Below, one piece after another: positions 40,051 to 49,087 of a stretch of 64,000 bases of DNA. The stretch is from positions 1,116,001 to 1,180,000 of the forward strand of contig CP107210.1 of assembly GCA_025757985.1 (NCBI GenBank), given 5' to 3'. Each line of letters begins with the position of its first letter. Within the stretch, counting starts at the first letter, position 1. The DNA is from Oscillospiraceae bacterium (GTDB lineage Bacteria; Bacillota; Clostridia; Oscillospirales; Ruminococcaceae). Below the pieces are notes generated by a model, which worked only from the letters and a program-made list of their open reading frames with translations, had not been told where the DNA came from and did not search any database. The position numbers were made by a program, and so were the translations under genes.

Positions 40051-40752
40051 ATGAAACAGCCTTTGATTGGGATCGTGCCGCTGGTGGATGAGGCGCGCGA
40101 GAGTTACTGGATGCTGCCCGGCTATATGCAGGGCGTGGAGCAGGCGGGCGGCGTGCCCATTATGCTGCCGCTGACGGCTGATGCCGCCGCACTGCGGCAG
40201 CTGGCCGATACCTGCGATGGCTTTTTGCTGACGGGCGGGCAGGATGTTTCCCCTGCCCTGTACGGCGCCGCGCCGACGCCGCAGTGCGGCGAGACCTGCC
40301 CTGCGCGCGATGCGATGGAAGCACGGCTGCTTGACCTTGCGCTGGCGGCGGACAAGCCCGTGCTGGGCATCTGCCGCGGCATTCAGTTTTTGAATGTCCA
40401 TCTTGGCGGTACACTGTATCAGGACCTGCCCGCTGAGCACCCTTCGGCGGCAAACCACCACCAGACGCCGCCCTACGATGCGCCGGTACACAGTGTGACG
40501 CTGACGGCCGGCAGCCCGCTTTGGGTACTTTTGGGCAAGGATACGCTGGCTGTGAACAGCCTGCATCATCAGGCCATAAAAACGATTGCGCCGGGGCTGG
40601 CGGCTATGGCTGTCTCGGAGGATGGACTGACGGAGGCCGTATGCCTGCCTGATAAAAGGTTCGTCTGGGCTGTGCAGTGGCACCCCGAATTTTCGTACCG
40701 TGTGAATGGGGACAGCCGAAAGATTTTTAAGGCGTTTGTGGGTGCGTGTTAA
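40051..40752 (+). CDS. Gamma-glutamyl-gamma-aminobutyrate hydrolase family (peptidase C26)
   Basis: A class I glutamine-amidotransferase-like hydrolase of 233 residues, PuuD-like. GFLLTGGQDVSPALYG is at about 58-73, the nucleophile motif GICRGIQ has Cys108, and the catalytic His211 and Glu213 are in WHPEFS. AVNSLHHQAIK is typical of the C26 group. The ATG at 40051 is preferred over the GTG at 40039, which leaves no room for the GAGG site. The stop codon TAA abuts a MITE, so the original 3' end may have been altered. Confidence 0.9.
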   Translation: MKQPLIGIVPLVDEARESYWMLPGYMQGVEQAGGVPIMLPLTADAAALRQLADTCDGFLLTGGQDVSPALYGAAPTPQCGETCPARDAMEARLLDLALAADKPVLGICRGIQFLNVHLGGTLYQDLPAEHPSAANHHQTPPYDAPVHSVTLTAGSPLWVLLGKDTLAVNSLHHQAIKTIAPGLAAMAVSEDGLTEAVCLPDKRFVWAVQWHPEFSYRVNGDSRKIFKAFVGAC

Positions 40753-40924
40753 GGCAATACCGCATAATTCTAAGTGCCGATACGGCGAGCGAGGTGCGGC
40801 AGATGCTAAGCCAAAAGCGCAGATAATACTTTGTGTATTATCGAGCATTTTGGCAACGCAGATGCTGTACCGCAGCCGCCGGAGCGGTGCTTAAGCCGTC
40901 AGGCGGGAATTGTGCGGTGTTGCC
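40753..40924. repeat. 172-bp MITE-like element, copy 2
   Basis: Same length and termini as copy 1. The flanks here extend the symmetry to TTAAGGCAA and TTGCCTTAA. It begins immediately after the amidotransferase stop codon. Confidence 0.88.
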
Positions 40925-40935
40925 TTAAAGGAAAA

Positions 40936-41073
40936 GCCTTCCCCCAAGGGGGAAGGTGGTGCGGCGCGCCGGATGAGGGGCAAGTTTGCCATTATTATCC
41001 ATAAATGGGTTGTCGTGGGAAGGCTGCCCCTCATCAGTCACCTTCGGTGACAGCTTCCCCAAAGGGGGAAGCC
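40936..41073. repeat. GCCTTCCCCC-ended element, copy 3
   Basis: About 138 bp with GCCTTCCCCCAAGGGGGAAG at the left, CAGCTTCCCCAAAGGGGGAA at the right, and GGATGAGGGG and CCCCTCATCAG inside. It sits directly after the MITE; the gap 40753-41118 contains nothing else but the terminator. Confidence 0.85.
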
Positions 41074-41118
41074 AAAAAAATCCCTTCTGTGGTGTCACAC
41101 CACAGAAGGGATTTTCTT
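41074..41118. terminator. Terminator of the GLUG/MMPL operon
   Basis: AATCCCTTCTGTGGTGT and ACACCACAGAAGGGATT pair almost completely, with TTTTTTT on the minus side and TTCTTTTATTTT on the plus side, so it may act in both directions. Confidence 0.9.
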
Positions 41119-44100
41119 TTATTTTGCTTTTTCAGCAGCTTTTTTTGCTTTTCGCTTTTTACGCTTGCGGGCGATGAACAAAATCACCAGTAGCAGTGCG
41201 GCTGCGGCACCGCAGGCGGCCGCGAGCAGGGGCACCTTGCTTGCGGGGGCCTGCACGGCGGCAAACGCCGTGGTGCCCGCAGGTGCGGTGCAGGTCAGGT
41301 AGCTGCCGTCCACACTCGTCTCGGCCTGCTGCCAGCCTGCATTGGTCTTGACCCACAGCACAGTGTTGTCGGTTGTCTCGGGCGGCATGTAGCGCAGGGT
41401 GTGGCCCGTGTCGGCGGGCAGCTCCAGCCCCCAGGCCTCGACCAGAGTGCCGAGGGTCTGGGGCGCATCATCGATCTCATGAAGCATCAGCTCATCGGTC
41501 GTATCAAAGCTGCCCTCCACCAGAACGATGGAGCGGCCGCTGCGCTTCTCCTGACTCTGGCGCACAGTGTTCATGCTGTTGTACTCGGCATGGATCGTGG
41601 TGTCAAAGGTCATGTTGGTCAGGTCCACATCCTCCCAGCTGCCGTACTGGCCCTCATGATGGGGCACCGGCGGGAGCTGGTCGGTCGGGAAATCGCTGCC
41701 GTAGGGAATGTAATACTGCTGCACCAGAGAGTCGTCCTCGGTCACAAAGCGGATGCAGAGGCTTGAGAAATCGCTGGGCAGGTTCTCCTGCGCGGCAAAT
41801 TTCTCATAGGGCAGCGGCTCGGCAATGCCCTTGTAGCTTACGCTGTCGATGCCGGCGGTGCCCGTATCCACAAAGGTGTTGCCGGTCACGCTGCCGTCCA
41901 GCGGGTCGTTTACGATACCGGCGATCGCGCCGATCTGCTCGCTGCCGCTCTCGATCATGACCATGGCGCGGCAGTTTTCGATGGTGGCGCCGCTGCCGGC
42001 AATGCCGCCCACCTGCTTGGAGCCGGACAGTCGACACTTGGCGTAGCTGTCGCGGATGACGGATTTGCTCACACCGGCCACGCCGCCCACGCCGGTGGCG
42101 TCCTCGGCGTCCAGCGTGCCGAAGCCGCGGCAGTCGATGACAGAACCCATCTCGGCATCGCCGACAATGCCGCCGGCGCGCTGCTTTTTGGCGCTGACGG
42201 TGCCGTAGTTGGTGCAGTCGCGCGCCACAACACGGGTCTTGAAGGTAAAGTTCAGCGACTCGCTGCCGGCGATGGTGTAGTCGTCCTCGGGGTCGAGGTC
42301 ATTCTCGCGGGCCATTGCGCCGGTGATGCCGCCCGCATTGATGTCGGCGTAGACAGAGCCGCTGTTGATGCAGTTGGAGACCTTGGCCTCGACATCGCTG
42401 TCGGTGTCCTCATCGGAGATGTCGTCCACGAGGTCGTCTGCATCCCGGTTGACATTCTCGCTGGCACCGGACAGCGTCTGGCCGATCTTGTTGATCTGGT
42501 TGGAGATGGCGCGGACATCGTTGATCAGCGCTTGAGAATTGCCGCTGGCGCTTGTATTGAGGCTGCTGACAATATCGCCGATGCCGGTCAGGTTGCTGCT
42601 CAGGTCGTTTTTGCTGGCCGTGATCGCGTCACGGTTGGTCAGCTCGACCTTGGGAATCTTAACATCCACAGAATCGGGGATGGCATCGCTGATGCCGTCC
42701 ACCAGATCCTTGGCGATGTCTTTGTTTTCCGGCTCCTCTACAATGTAGCCGGTATCCGCCTGATTCTGATCCGGCGTGGGCATGGGGCCGACGATCGGAT
42801 CGCTGTCATCCGCGGCAGTGCCGGGATCGGGCTGGCTGTGGGCCTCACGCGCAGTGTCCGACTCTGCCTGCTCGGCGGGGGTATCCTCTGCAGCGGGCTG
42901 GTTGGTCTGCTCTGCGGGGGCGTCCTCCGTCACGGCAGGCTGCTCGGCCGGGGCGGTGTCGGCGGACTCCTCCGGCGCAGCCGCAGTCGTTTCCTCCTCC
43001 GAGCTGCTGCCGGTGAGGTCACCGATGGAGTAGCCGGGGTCGATGATCGCACCGTCCGGCTGCTTAGTCGCATTGGGGTCGCTTGCATCGCCGGTGGTGT
43101 CCTTCAGATTCTGCTTGAACTGGGTCAGATCGGTCTTGACGGTCTGGGAGCTGATGGAGAGGCCATCCGCCGCCTGCTTGAGCAGATTCTCGATGGCGCT
43201 GCGGGAGCTGGTGACGCTGTTCTGCAGATTGTGCAGCTGGTTGGACAGGTCACTGCTGGCGGCGCTTGCGTCATCGCAGGCGCGATCAACCAGTGTCTGC
43301 AGGGTGGTCATCTCCTCGCTCAGCTCCTGCAGGGTATCCTTGGTGTACTGCAGGGTGCTGCTGGGCTCCATCTGGCCCACGATGCCGCCGCTCTCCTTGC
43401 GGGCGTAGACGGTGCCGTAGTTGACGCAGCCCTCGATGTAGCCGGTCTGGCTGCCTGCGATACCGCCGACATTGTAGCCCATGTGCTGGTAGCCAACGGT
43501 GCCGCGGTTCATGCAGGCGCGGATCACGCCGCTGGACTGGCCTGCGATGCCGCCGATGTCGGTGATGTCGGCGGCGTTCTCGGTGCCGATCAGGTCGCCT
43601 AGGGTCAGCTCCGACAGGTCAATGTCGTTCTGCTCCACCGTGGTGTTGACGCTGGCCGCATTGGTGGAGTTGGCGATGATGCCGTGGTTCTGCCCGGCAA
43701 GGCCGCCGATGAAGTGGGCGCCGTAGACGCTGCCGGTGGTGGTGCAGCTCTCGATCACGCCGGTGGCAAGGTTATTGCCGGCGATGCCGCCCACGATGGA
43801 CGCGCCGGAGGACACGCCCTCAAAGCGGCAGTTGTGCAGCGTGCCGGCGTTGCTGCCCGCAAGGCCGCCCACGGTGGTGCGGCTGCCGGTGGGCATGGCG
43901 CGGCCGCGCACGACAAGGTCGCGGACATTAGCCTCTTTTTGGACATAGCGGAAGAAGCCGATGACCGAGCCGTCATCCACAAGGCTCAGGCCGGAGATCA
44001 CATGGCCCTGCCCCTCAAAAACGCCGCTGAAGGATGGGATGCCGGTAAAGCCGCTGCCGGTCACCTCAAGGTCGGTGTCCAGCACAACGGTGCGGTTCTC

Positions 44101-44295
44101 GCTCCAGCTGTCCAGACGGCAGTAGTCGGCCAGCTGCAAAAGCTCGTCCACCGTACCGATGTGGTAGGTCTCCTTGGCCTCCGGCTCGGTATCGCTCTCC
44201 CCCTCCGCAAAGACGGGCAGGGCGAGGCTCAGCGTCAGGCAGAGGGCAAGCAGCGCAGCCCAAAGGCGGCGCGTTAAATCAGAAGTGTGGTTCAT
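41119..44295 (-). CDS. Large surface protein with GLUG repeats and C-terminal anchor
   Basis: This 1058-residue protein has a signal peptide (1-30, cleavage near VFA-EGE). GLUG-type repeats occupy about 85-310 and 660-800 (VGGLAGSNAGTLHNCRFEG, IGGIAGQSSGVIRACMNRG, VGGIAGSGATIENCRAMV). Between them is a helical, heptad-like stretch, a Glu/Ala/Pro-rich low-complexity spacer (about 430-520) and another helical segment. Near the C-terminus are a beta-rich region, a membrane helix (about 1022-1044) and a Lys/Arg tail. The start overlaps the stop of the MMPL exporter gene (ATGA). It probably sits on the outer membrane face as a partner of that exporter; adhesion is an alternative. Confidence 0.85.
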   Translation of the reverse strand: MNHTSDLTRRLWAALLALCLTLSLALPVFAEGESDTEPEAKETYHIGTVDELLQLADYCRLDSWSENRTVVLDTDLEVTGSGFTGIPSFSGVFEGQGHVISGLSLVDDGSVIGFFRYVQKEANVRDLVVRGRAMPTGSRTTVGGLAGSNAGTLHNCRFEGVSSGASIVGGIAGNNLATGVIESCTTTGSVYGAHFIGGLAGQNHGIIANSTNAASVNTTVEQNDIDLSELTLGDLIGTENAADITDIGGIAGQSSGVIRACMNRGTVGYQHMGYNVGGIAGSQTGYIEGCVNYGTVYARKESGGIVGQMEPSSTLQYTKDTLQELSEEMTTLQTLVDRACDDASAASSDLSNQLHNLQNSVTSSRSAIENLLKQAADGLSISSQTVKTDLTQFKQNLKDTTGDASDPNATKQPDGAIIDPGYSIGDLTGSSSEEETTAAAPEESADTAPAEQPAVTEDAPAEQTNQPAAEDTPAEQAESDTAREAHSQPDPGTAADDSDPIVGPMPTPDQNQADTGYIVEEPENKDIAKDLVDGISDAIPDSVDVKIPKVELTNRDAITASKNDLSSNLTGIGDIVSSLNTSASGNSQALINDVRAISNQINKIGQTLSGASENVNRDADDLVDDISDEDTDSDVEAKVSNCINSGSVYADINAGGITGAMARENDLDPEDDYTIAGSESLNFTFKTRVVARDCTNYGTVSAKKQRAGGIVGDAEMGSVIDCRGFGTLDAEDATGVGGVAGVSKSVIRDSYAKCRLSGSKQVGGIAGSGATIENCRAMVMIESGSEQIGAIAGIVNDPLDGSVTGNTFVDTGTAGIDSVSYKGIAEPLPYEKFAAQENLPSDFSSLCIRFVTEDDSLVQQYYIPYGSDFPTDQLPPVPHHEGQYGSWEDVDLTNMTFDTTIHAEYNSMNTVRQSQEKRSGRSIVLVEGSFDTTDELMLHEIDDAPQTLGTLVEAWGLELPADTGHTLRYMPPETTDNTVLWVKTNAGWQQAETSVDGSYLTCTAPAGTTAFAAVQAPASKVPLLAAACGAAAALLLVILFIARKRKKRKAKKAAEKAK

Positions 44296-46784
44296 TCGGC
44301 GTCGCCTCCTTTCGCGGTGTCGTTGGTCGTGTCGGGGTTATCCGCAGTTTCGCGGACATTCTCCTCCGACAGGTACATGTCAGGCTTTTCAACCGTGAGC
44401 TCGGTGCCGGTGGCAATGCTGGCGTTGAACTGGCCGTGCAGCACACCCTTGATCTCGGCATCCACAACGCCGTTGATGTAGCCGCGGACGCGGCCGTTGA
44501 CATGCATTGTGCCGCTGGCGGTGCGAGTGATGCCGCCGACGCCCTTCATCTCAAAGCTGGTGCGCTCGATGATCGTATCGCCGAGGATCAGGATCTGCGG
44601 CAGCACAAAGAGGACCAGAAGGATCGAAACGATGGTGCCGCGTCCCAGACAGGTGCCGATGGCAGAGATAACGGGGTTCGTGGTCAGGACGCTGATCAGG
44701 ATACCGGCGGATGCCAGAATAGAGCCGGAGGTGAAGATCGTCGGGAAGGACTCGTTCAGCGCGGCGACCATGGCCTCCTTCGGGCGCATGACCTTCTTCA
44801 GGTCGGTGTAGTGGCTCGAGATAACGATGGCGTAGTCGATATTTGCGCCCATCTGGATCGAGTTGACGATCAGGTAGCCGAGGAAGTACAGCGGGGTGTG
44901 CTGCAGATACGGCACCGAGAAGTTGATCCAGATACTGCCCTGAATGACGATGATGAGCAGCACCGGCAGACCGGCAGACTTGAAGGTGAACAACAGGACC
45001 AGAATAACGAACAGCGCAGACAGCACACTGATGAGCAGGTTATCCTCACCGAAAGAGCTGGACAGGTCCATGGCGCTGGTGGTGTTGCCGACAACATAGA
45101 ACGAATCCTTGTCGTAGTATTTGCCGATGATGTCGTGCATCCGGTTGACAAAGGCAAAGGTCTCGTCAGTCTCCTCGGGCAGGTTCAGATAGACGACCAT
45201 ACGGCTGTAGCTGTCGCTCTGCAGCTGCTTCTGGGCCTCGTCCAGCTGGTCAAACAAATCGTCCAGTGTGTCCTGCACATCGCCGGAAAGCGTGATGTTT
45301 CCGTCATGCATCTCCTGCTCCAAAAAGCGGAACATATCATAAAGCGGCACGCGGTAATCGTCCAGACCGTTGATGATCTCGCCGTACTCGTCATGATCGA
45401 CAGCGTAGGCACCGTACAGCGCCTTGGCAACCTCATAGTCCAGATCAGCCAGCTCGGCCAGCTGGCGCGGGGTCAGCGCATCGGTCAGCACATAGCCGTC
45501 CATCGCCTCGATGTTGGCAAGGCCCATCGTGGATTTGACCTCGGCGCAGCTGTCCAGTTCGTCAAGGATCGCACCCTCGGCCTCATAGTTGCCGGCAGGC
45601 ACAATGACGGCGACCATGTTGCTGGAGCCGAACTCGTTTTTGATCTTCTGGTAGGCGATCTGGCGCTCGTTCTGCTTTGCTGTGACCAGATCGGTGAAGG
45701 TGTAGCAGTAAGGGCAGAGGTTGGCAAAGACGGCTGCCGCAATGATGACAACGCCGAAGATCGGCGGAATGACAAAGCGGGTCTTGATGTCGAATTTGCC
45801 GACCGCCGTGATCTTGGGAATGAGGTTCTTGTGGCGGGTCTTGTCGATGAGCTTGCTGAACAGGACCAGCAGGCCGGGCATCAGCGTGAAAACGCAGAGC
45901 ATACTGAACAGGATGGCCTTGATCAGCACCGTGGCAAGGTCGCGGCCGATGCCGAAGTGCATGAAGGCCAGCGCGGCCAGACCGCTGATGGTTGTCAGCG
46001 AGGAGGAGGAGATCTCGGGGATCGCCTTGGAGAGGGCTGCAATACAGGCCTCGCGGGTGGGCAGCGTCTCATGCTCATCGCTGAAGCGGTGGCAGAGGAT
46101 AATGGCGTAGTCGATGGCCAGCGCCAGCTGCAGGATGACGGTGACCGAGTTGGAGATGAAGCTGATGGTGCCGCACAGGAAGTTGGTGCCCATGTTCAGC
46201 AAGGCGGCGGCGCCGAAAGTCATGATCAGAACCGGGACCTCGGCGTAGGAGCGGGAGGTCAGTGTCAGCACGACAACAATGATGACGGCGGCGATGATGA
46301 CGATGACCAGCATCTCGCTCTGCAGATCGGCCGAGGAATCGTAGCCGACCTCCGAGTAGATCGAGGTATCGTAGCTGCCCTCCAGCTTGTCACGGATCTG
46401 CTGCAGGGCGTTCTCGGCGCGCTCGTCCCCTACCTCAGCATCAAAGCTGACGGAAAAGAGGGCTGAGGCATCCTTGTAATGATCCTTGGTGTCATCAAAT
46501 TCGACCGTGGAGACACCCTCAATGTCCTCGATCTGCGCCTGCAGGTCAAGTGCGGTGTCGTAGGTGATGTTTGAGACCATGACATTGGCTGTGCCGTAGG
46601 TGACGAAGTTGTCGTTCATGACGGTCAGGCCCTGGCGGGTCTCGGTGGTGTCCGGCAGGTAGGTCGTGATGTCATTCTCAACCTTGACCCAGCCGGAGGC
46701 AATGACACTGAAGATCAGCGCAAATATGTATAACAGAAAGAACAGGTTGCGTTTATCAACGATAAACGCAGCGAGCTCTTCCAT
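44292..46784 (-). CDS. MMPL/RND-superfamily exporter
   Basis: An 830-residue membrane protein with the RND duplication: helix 1, an extracytoplasmic domain (to about 150), five helices, then a second helix, a second extracytoplasmic domain (about 370-590) and five more helices. LALAIDYAIILCHRFSDE and MGANIDYAIVISSHYTDL are the paired TM4 motifs with the proton-relay Asp. SLTTISGLAALAFM and SGSILASAGILISV are further matched halves. Start 46784 (ATG, AAAGG 7 nt upstream) is preferred over a TTG at 46814. The substrate, perhaps a lipid or peptide, is unknown. Confidence 0.88.
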   Translation of the reverse strand: MEELAAFIVDKRNLFFLLYIFALIFSVIASGWVKVENDITTYLPDTTETRQGLTVMNDNFVTYGTANVMVSNITYDTALDLQAQIEDIEGVSTVEFDDTKDHYKDASALFSVSFDAEVGDERAENALQQIRDKLEGSYDTSIYSEVGYDSSADLQSEMLVIVIIAAVIIVVVLTLTSRSYAEVPVLIMTFGAAALLNMGTNFLCGTISFISNSVTVILQLALAIDYAIILCHRFSDEHETLPTREACIAALSKAIPEISSSSLTTISGLAALAFMHFGIGRDLATVLIKAILFSMLCVFTLMPGLLVLFSKLIDKTRHKNLIPKITAVGKFDIKTRFVIPPIFGVVIIAAAVFANLCPYCYTFTDLVTAKQNERQIAYQKIKNEFGSSNMVAVIVPAGNYEAEGAILDELDSCAEVKSTMGLANIEAMDGYVLTDALTPRQLAELADLDYEVAKALYGAYAVDHDEYGEIINGLDDYRVPLYDMFRFLEQEMHDGNITLSGDVQDTLDDLFDQLDEAQKQLQSDSYSRMVVYLNLPEETDETFAFVNRMHDIIGKYYDKDSFYVVGNTTSAMDLSSSFGEDNLLISVLSALFVILVLLFTFKSAGLPVLLIIVIQGSIWINFSVPYLQHTPLYFLGYLIVNSIQMGANIDYAIVISSHYTDLKKVMRPKEAMVAALNESFPTIFTSGSILASAGILISVLTTNPVISAIGTCLGRGTIVSILLVLFVLPQILILGDTIIERTSFEMKGVGGITRTASGTMHVNGRVRGYINGVVDAEIKGVLHGQFNASIATGTELTVEKPDMYLSEENVRETADNPDTTNDTAKGGDAE

Positions 46785-46958
46785 GCCGCCGCCTTTTGCC
46801 TTTTCATTCTCCAAGGGTATACAGCCTCACTTTCCCATTATAGATACTAAAAGGATACTACAATATTATACGAAATGCAAGCCAGAGAGAACACGGTCAA
46901 AACTGTGGGAATGTACAAAGAAACGATGAAGCTTTTGTTAAGGTGTACAAACAAAAGA

Positions 46959-46981
46959 GCCTTCCCCCACAGGGGGAAGGC
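46959..46981. repeat. Solo GCCTTCCCCC hairpin
   Basis: GCCTTCCCCC-ACA-GGGGGAAGGC is a perfect 10-bp hairpin equal to one end of the 140-150 bp elements. The gap 46785-47067 otherwise contains a TATAAT-type element near 46869 and the rplL terminator. Confidence 0.7.
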
Positions 46982-47004
46982 TTTCAGACGAACGACTGCG
47001 GCGC

Positions 47005-47044
47005 AAAACAAAAAGTACCGTGCGGTACAAACCACACGGTACTT
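47005..47044 (-). terminator. Terminator of rplJ-rplL
   Basis: AAGTACCGTG and CACGGTACTT form a 10-bp stem followed by TTTGTTTT on the minus strand. Confidence 0.88.
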
Positions 47045-47067
47045 GAAAAGCTATTGGGTAAGCTAAA

Positions 47068-47442
47068 TTACTTCAGCTCAACCTTAGCGCCGACCTCAGC
47101 CAGCTTCTTCTGGATGTCCTCAGCGTCAGCCTTGGAAGCCTGCTCCTTCAGCTTGGCGTTCGGGGTCTCGACCAGCTTCTTGGCCTCCATCAGGGAAGCA
47201 CCGGTCAGCTCCTTAACGGTCTTGATGACCTGCATCTTGTTAGCGCCAACGTCAGCCAGGATGACGTCGAACTCGGTCTTCTCCTCCTCAGCGGGAGCAG
47301 CAGCGCCGCCGGCAGCGGGAGCAGCAGCAGCAACAGCAGAAACGCCGAACTCCTCGCAGATGGTGTCAACGAGCTCTTTCAGCTCCAGAACAGTCATAGT
47401 CTTGACAGACTCGACAATGGCAGTGATCTTCTCAGAAGCCAT
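47068..47442 (-). CDS. rplL: Ribosomal protein bL12 (L7/L12)
   Basis: The 124-residue stalk protein recruits translation GTPases. An N-terminal dimerisation part, the Ala/Gly hinge (AAAAPAAGGAAAPAEEEKTE) and the C-terminal domain (FDVILADVGANKMQVIKTVK, KELTGASLMEAKKLVE) are all in place. The ATG at 47442 has GGAGG 9 nt upstream. Follows rplJ in the same transcript. Confidence 0.98.
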   Translation of the reverse strand: MASEKITAIVESVKTMTVLELKELVDTICEEFGVSAVAAAAPAAGGAAAPAEEEKTEFDVILADVGANKMQVIKTVKELTGASLMEAKKLVETPNAKLKEQASKADAEDIQKKLAEVGAKVELK

Positions 47443-47534
47443 GGTAGTTACCTCCATAAATTTTATAGTTTTAAGCGGCGCGGTTTGTATTCAAAGAGCG
47501 CTGCGCCGGTGCGCTCAACCTGCTTGACCTGAAA

Positions 47535-48047
47535 TCAGGCAGCAGTCTCGTCCTGCTTGTCGACGATACCCTGCAGGGCAACAGCCAAACCACCAACGAT
47601 ACCGTTGAGGGAGCCAGCCAGCATAGAGAGCAGGCCTTCGCGGTTGGGCATGGTGGACAGGCTCTTGACACCTGCAGCATCCATGACAACACCATCGCAG
47701 AAGCCACCCTTGACGACAAAGCGCTTGGACTTGTCGGCGTCAGCAAACTTGCACAGGATGCGAGCAGCAGCAGCCGGATCCTCAGCAGACAGAGCGATAG
47801 CCGTGTCACCCTTGAAGCAGTCGGTCAGAGCCTCGTACTGGGTGCCCTTGACGGCCAGACGCAGCATGGTGTTCTTGACGACCATGTAATGGACGCCAGC
47901 CTCACGCAGCTCCTTACGCAGCTTGGTGTCGTCAGCCACGCTGATGCCGTTGTAAGCAACAACAACACCGGCCAGAGAAGAAACGATCTTCTCGTTCAGG
48001 TCCTTAACAAGAGCCTTCTTGGCTTCCAGAATCTTTGCACTGGGCAT
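47535..48047 (-). CDS. rplJ: Ribosomal protein uL10
   Basis: Base of the ribosomal stalk, binding 23S rRNA and L12 dimers through its C-terminal helix. The 170-residue sequence has the family start MPSAKILEAKKALVKDLNEK, VVKNTMLRLAVKGT and the C-terminal helix region SMLAGSLNGIVGGLAVALQG. GAGGTG precedes its ATG. It is preceded by an L10-type leader that allows feedback control. Confidence 0.98.
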   Translation of the reverse strand: MPSAKILEAKKALVKDLNEKIVSSLAGVVVAYNGISVADDTKLRKELREAGVHYMVVKNTMLRLAVKGTQYEALTDCFKGDTAIALSAEDPAAAARILCKFADADKSKRFVVKGGFCDGVVMDAAGVKSLSTMPNREGLLSMLAGSLNGIVGGLAVALQGIVDKQDETAA

Positions 48048-48087
48048 TTGAAATTCACCTCATTCCACTTACAGATTGGTTTCGGTA

Positions 48088-48228
48088 AGCGGCTTTTTTG
48101 TGATGTACAGAAAAAAGCCCCTTCCCGTCGCCGGGAAAGGGCCTGAAAGCATTGCATTCAAACGCACGTTTCTCGGCAGGTGGGATATTCTCCCGTTATG
48201 CCTTGCGGCACCTGCTGTCTCAAAAACA
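48088..48228 (-). ncRNA. Ribosomal L10 leader
   Basis: The transcribed region between the promoter and rplJ contains the L10/L12-binding type of fold: CAGCAGGTGCCGCAAGGCAT pairing with CCCACCTGCCGAG around an internal AACGGGAGAA-loop hairpin. It is followed by a terminator-like stem. Such leaders bind the L10-L12 complex to control the operon. Confidence 0.75.
48111..48142 (-). terminator. Attenuator hairpin in the rplJ leader
   Basis: GCCCCTTCCCG and CGGGAAAGGGC-type arms with a CGA loop are followed by TTTTTTC on the minus strand, about 65 bp before rplJ. Confidence 0.8.
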
Positions 48229-48236
48229 GCTTAATT

Positions 48237-48265
48237 AGTATAGCACGAAAGCGTGCGTTTGTCAA
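48237..48265 (-). promoter_or_regulatory. Promoter of rplJ-rplL
   Basis: TTGACA and TATACT with a 17-bp spacer on the minus strand, near consensus. Confidence 0.9.
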
Positions 48266-48342
48266 TAGAAAAAGCGGAATTCTCTATTTAATTCATTGCC
48301 CATGTTCATGGGCGACCAATAGCGGAACGCCGCTTCGCGTCG

Positions 48343-48381
48343 TTTAATTGAGCGCGCATATGCGCAACGCGCTCAATTAAA
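48343..48381. terminator. Inverted repeat at the rplA stop codon
   Basis: TTTAATTGAGCGCG and CGCGCTCAATTAAA are perfect 14-bp arms with an 11-nt loop. The repeat overlaps the rplA stop codon and has no U-tract, so it may act as a 3'-end stabiliser as much as a terminator. Confidence 0.5.
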
Positions 48382-49069
48382 CACCATACTTATTGGTAGC
48401 AACGCGGACGCCGGGGCCCATGGTGGTGGCAACGGTAGCGCTCTTGAAGTACTGGCCCTTGGCAGCGGCGGGCTTAGCCTTGGCGATGGCCTCGAGGACG
48501 GTGTCCAGGTTGGTCATCAGCTTCTCGGCGCCGAAAGAGGCCTTGCCGATGGGCACATGGATGATGTTCTGCTTGTCCAGACGGTACTCGATCTTACCGG
48601 CCTTGGCATCGGTGACGGCCTTGCCGACATCGGGGGTAACAGTGCCGGCCTTCGGGTTGGGCATCAGACCACGGGGGCCCAGAACCTTACCGAGACGGCC
48701 GACGCGGCCCATCATGTCGGGGGTGGTAACCAGAACGTCGAAGTCGAGGTAGCCGCCGGCGATCTTGGCGATCAGATCATCATCGCCGACCTCCTGAGCG
48801 CCTGCAGCCTCAGCGGCCTTGGCAGCGTCGCCCTTGGCGATTGCGATAACGCGGACATTCTTGCCGGTGCCGTTGGGCAGAACAACAGCGCCGCGGACCT
48901 GCTGGTCAGCGTGGCGGCTGTCAACGCCCAGACGGACATGCAGCTCAACGGTCTCGTCGAACTTAGCGGTAGCGGTCTTGCAGCACAGCTCCAGAGCTTC
49001 GCTGGGATCGTAAGTCTTGTTGTTCTCGATCAGCTTCGCAGCGTCGATATACTTCTTGCCGTGTTTCAT
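48377..49069 (-). CDS. rplA: Ribosomal protein uL1
   Basis: Forms the L1 stalk and can repress its own operon. The 230-residue protein starts MKHGKKYIDAAKLIENNKTY and contains FDETVELHVRLGVDSRHADQ, LPNGTGKNVRVIAI, TPDMMGRVGRLGKVLGPRG and LMPNPKAGTVTPDVGKAV, all standard for the family. It follows rplK by 18 bp. Confidence 0.98.
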   Translation of the reverse strand: MKHGKKYIDAAKLIENNKTYDPSEALELCCKTATAKFDETVELHVRLGVDSRHADQQVRGAVVLPNGTGKNVRVIAIAKGDAAKAAEAAGAQEVGDDDLIAKIAGGYLDFDVLVTTPDMMGRVGRLGKVLGPRGLMPNPKAGTVTPDVGKAVTDAKAGKIEYRLDKQNIIHVPIGKASFGAEKLMTNLDTVLEAIAKAKPAAAKGQYFKSATVATTMGPGVRVATNKYGV

Positions 49070-49087
49070 TGCGTATTACCCTCCTAT

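Noticed and set aside
44436..46466. 676-codon plus-strand frame
   Set aside because: Antisense shadow of the MMPL exporter; Asp/Gln/His-rich with no membrane segments or motifs.
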